15,386 nucleotides of DNA, taken from NCBI GenBank assembly GCA_022013615.1, contig JAKLQB010000809.1, positions 1-15,386 of the forward strand, written 5' to 3'. The position numbers were made by a program, and so were the translations under genes. Below are positions 15,101-15,386 of the stretch, one piece after another. Position 1 is the stretch's first letter. Each line of letters opens with the position of its first letter. Source of the DNA: Desulfobacterales bacterium (GTDB lineage Bacteria > Desulfobacterota > DSM-4660 > Desulfatiglandales > Desulfatiglandaceae). The notes below the pieces were generated by a model that was not told the DNA's origin, searched no databases, and saw only the letters and a program-made list of their open reading frames with translations.

Positions 15101-15386
15101 CCTTTATGTTAGCAACAAGCGCCCTGAGCATCGCCCTGAAATCAAAGCCCCTGTGGTTAAAAAAATTCTTGTCCTCTGCGGCGATGAGGGCCTTTATAAA
15201 AACCTTGGGGACATCTTCGTAGACTATGTATTTACGGTGGATTTTTTCAAAGAAGGTCCCAATGGGTGTGCGACCGTCATCATAATAGACATGACTTTCT
15301 GACGCAATAGTGCGGTCAATGGCCCCCCGCTCTATACGGGTTGTTGTATCATGGGTCACCGTGTAGTACACATATCCAAGAAGACA
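12186..15386 (-). CDS. Class A penicillin-binding protein (peptidoglycan glycosyltransferase/transpeptidase), 5' end outside the window
   Basis: At least 1066 codons; the frame stays open through the right edge, where C-L-L-G-Y-V-Y-Y looks like the end of the N-terminal membrane anchor. Numbering from GTG 15371: glycosyltransferase 51 domain about 50-230 with E-D-K-N-F-F-N-H-R-G (66-75), G-G-S-T-I-T-Q-Q (97-104) and E-R-E-Y-T-K-Q-E-I-L-E (131-141). Transpeptidase motifs: S467-I-F-K470 (acylated serine), S524-E-N526 and K897-T-G-T. The protein polymerises lipid II and crosslinks stem peptides at the outer face of the inner membrane. Odd: SxN and KTG are about 370 residues apart, roughly 230 more than usual, with extra charged helical sequence at about 540-770. 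The C-terminal tail is Pro/Ser-rich. It heads the run with the lipoprotein and kinase genes. It is PBP1A-like, but I cannot name the paralogue. Confidence 0.93.
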   Translation of the reverse strand, partial: CLLGYVYYTVTHDTTTRIERGAIDRTIASESHVYYDDGRTPIGTFFEKIHRKYIVYEDVPKVFIKALIAAEDKNFFNHRGFDFRAMLRALVANIKAGKVVQGGSTITQQTAKNIFRREKKSYMAKFKELVQAFLLEREYTKQEILEMYANQFFVTGYGKGLRIAAQYFFGKDARDLDLVECAFVAGSVKGPNRYNPFIKKTKAEKEEVRHLAKLRKDYVLSSMHRMNFITKEQYLQAKDREVPFEQGKITFKLNVILDYIREQLESDYFNTILQEQGLENPATSGISIYTSINKEIQEATLRSLRTHLPLIDVKLNGYKVGELPDSTKELLVKGMEEQNDSLPFLARITHIDADRENAHLVVSWNHGGGIIDYEGLKPMGEAWLKWKLGAWAVFDKKHVSAFLKNFHVGDLVPLQQIASPENNNEMKLMLSKVPELEGGVAVFQEGMLKAMVGGFFNRFFNRAADAKRQLGSIFKPIVYTAALQLKWNTLDPLQNIRDVFQFQNTAYMPRPDHVPQSEKVSMAWAGVKSENLATVWLAYHLTDHLNLSEFRQITELVGLGRRKDESYSQYRERIRDRHGVVVNEDTLMDAVFEESKKEVESDVIFGGYEEILNNLNRLHFNIDSEKLNLKEPEELQISRFSFTRLQKLNQRMAGEFQKITRLLELYNQNYTPHLRDSLTQLLRHFYRDISDNQTVRIIYTESPDLLSTIPLVPLTPESMLIMPATLKRGEIWIDGLITSEILGTLQENVEKNFSRLSVLDSYDLEVLSRIRDFRILVNLSYVVQLSKEMGISTKLEPVLSFPLGPNSISIIEAARAYETIMTGQVYPVSPDNDLTMVPVITKIVDREGEILWEYNPKPRTVISKRISGLVNEILKNVIETGTGRGARDAIRVFDIPIPSFGKTGTANRFTNSSFVGFIPGPDEKTGQLDIRKGYVIASYVGYDDNRPMKGKHLAIYGASGAMPLWIDTANAIVNTHDYKKNIQPADLVFNPLSSQLENNGDFIAVPVSPFTGLPLGTSPKNADSSHPSASPGQEGRQTDQPRILSEVEHRGGILVPKRHFEPIEGK

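Noticed and set aside
13921..15302. Long open frames on the plus strand opposite the PBP gene
   Set aside because: They are antisense shadows of a strongly supported coding frame, with no recognisable motifs or ribosome-binding sites.

Overview
The window reads like a chromosomal segment of an anaerobic Gram-negative bacterium, most plausibly a Desulfobacterota (deltaproteobacterial) lineage. That placement is inferred from protein character, moderate GC, a bifunctional penicillin-binding protein, a lipoprotein and dispersed GC-rich intergenic repeats. No rRNA, tRNA or CRISPR array was recognised.

Left part (1-2601): the last 58 codons of a dihydrolipoyl dehydrogenase (+) meet, 8 bp away, the end of a convergent threonine-degradation pair on the minus strand: tdh (threonine 3-dehydrogenase), then kbl (2-amino-3-ketobutyrate CoA ligase). 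kbl is interrupted by one in-frame TAA exactly where the family has the Gly of its N-Y-L-G-L motif; the frame is otherwise open. A 616-bp gap (2602-3217) holds nested inverted repeats, and an aspartate/glutamate racemase remnant (frameshift plus large internal deletion) follows.

Central part (3670-9630, all +): a short serA without a C-terminal ACT/ASB region; an 883-aa fusion of a complete GcvT (glycine cleavage T protein) to a divergent serine hydroxymethyltransferase; a ParB/sulfiredoxin-fold protein that looks like the free L-serine kinase SerK/SbnI; and a two-ACT SerB-like protein whose HAD catalytic and serine-binding residues are largely replaced. Together they form a glycine-serine-phosphoserine-3-phosphoglycerate module: the fusion makes serine from glycine plus methylene-THF, SerK would phosphorylate it, SerA (with a SerC not in this window) could run toward 3-phosphoglycerate, and the degenerate SerB looks more like a sensor than a phosphatase. 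This is the most interesting candidate system here.

Right part (9757-15386, all -): a probable operon of a class A penicillin-binding protein (5' end outside the window, with an unusual insertion of about 230 residues in the transpeptidase domain), a TPR-like lipoprotein, and a PfkB-family sugar kinase. It converges on the serine module across a 109-bp nested palindrome that supplies the kinase's last codons. Two other dispersed repeats lie at 1438-1503 and 4641-4682.
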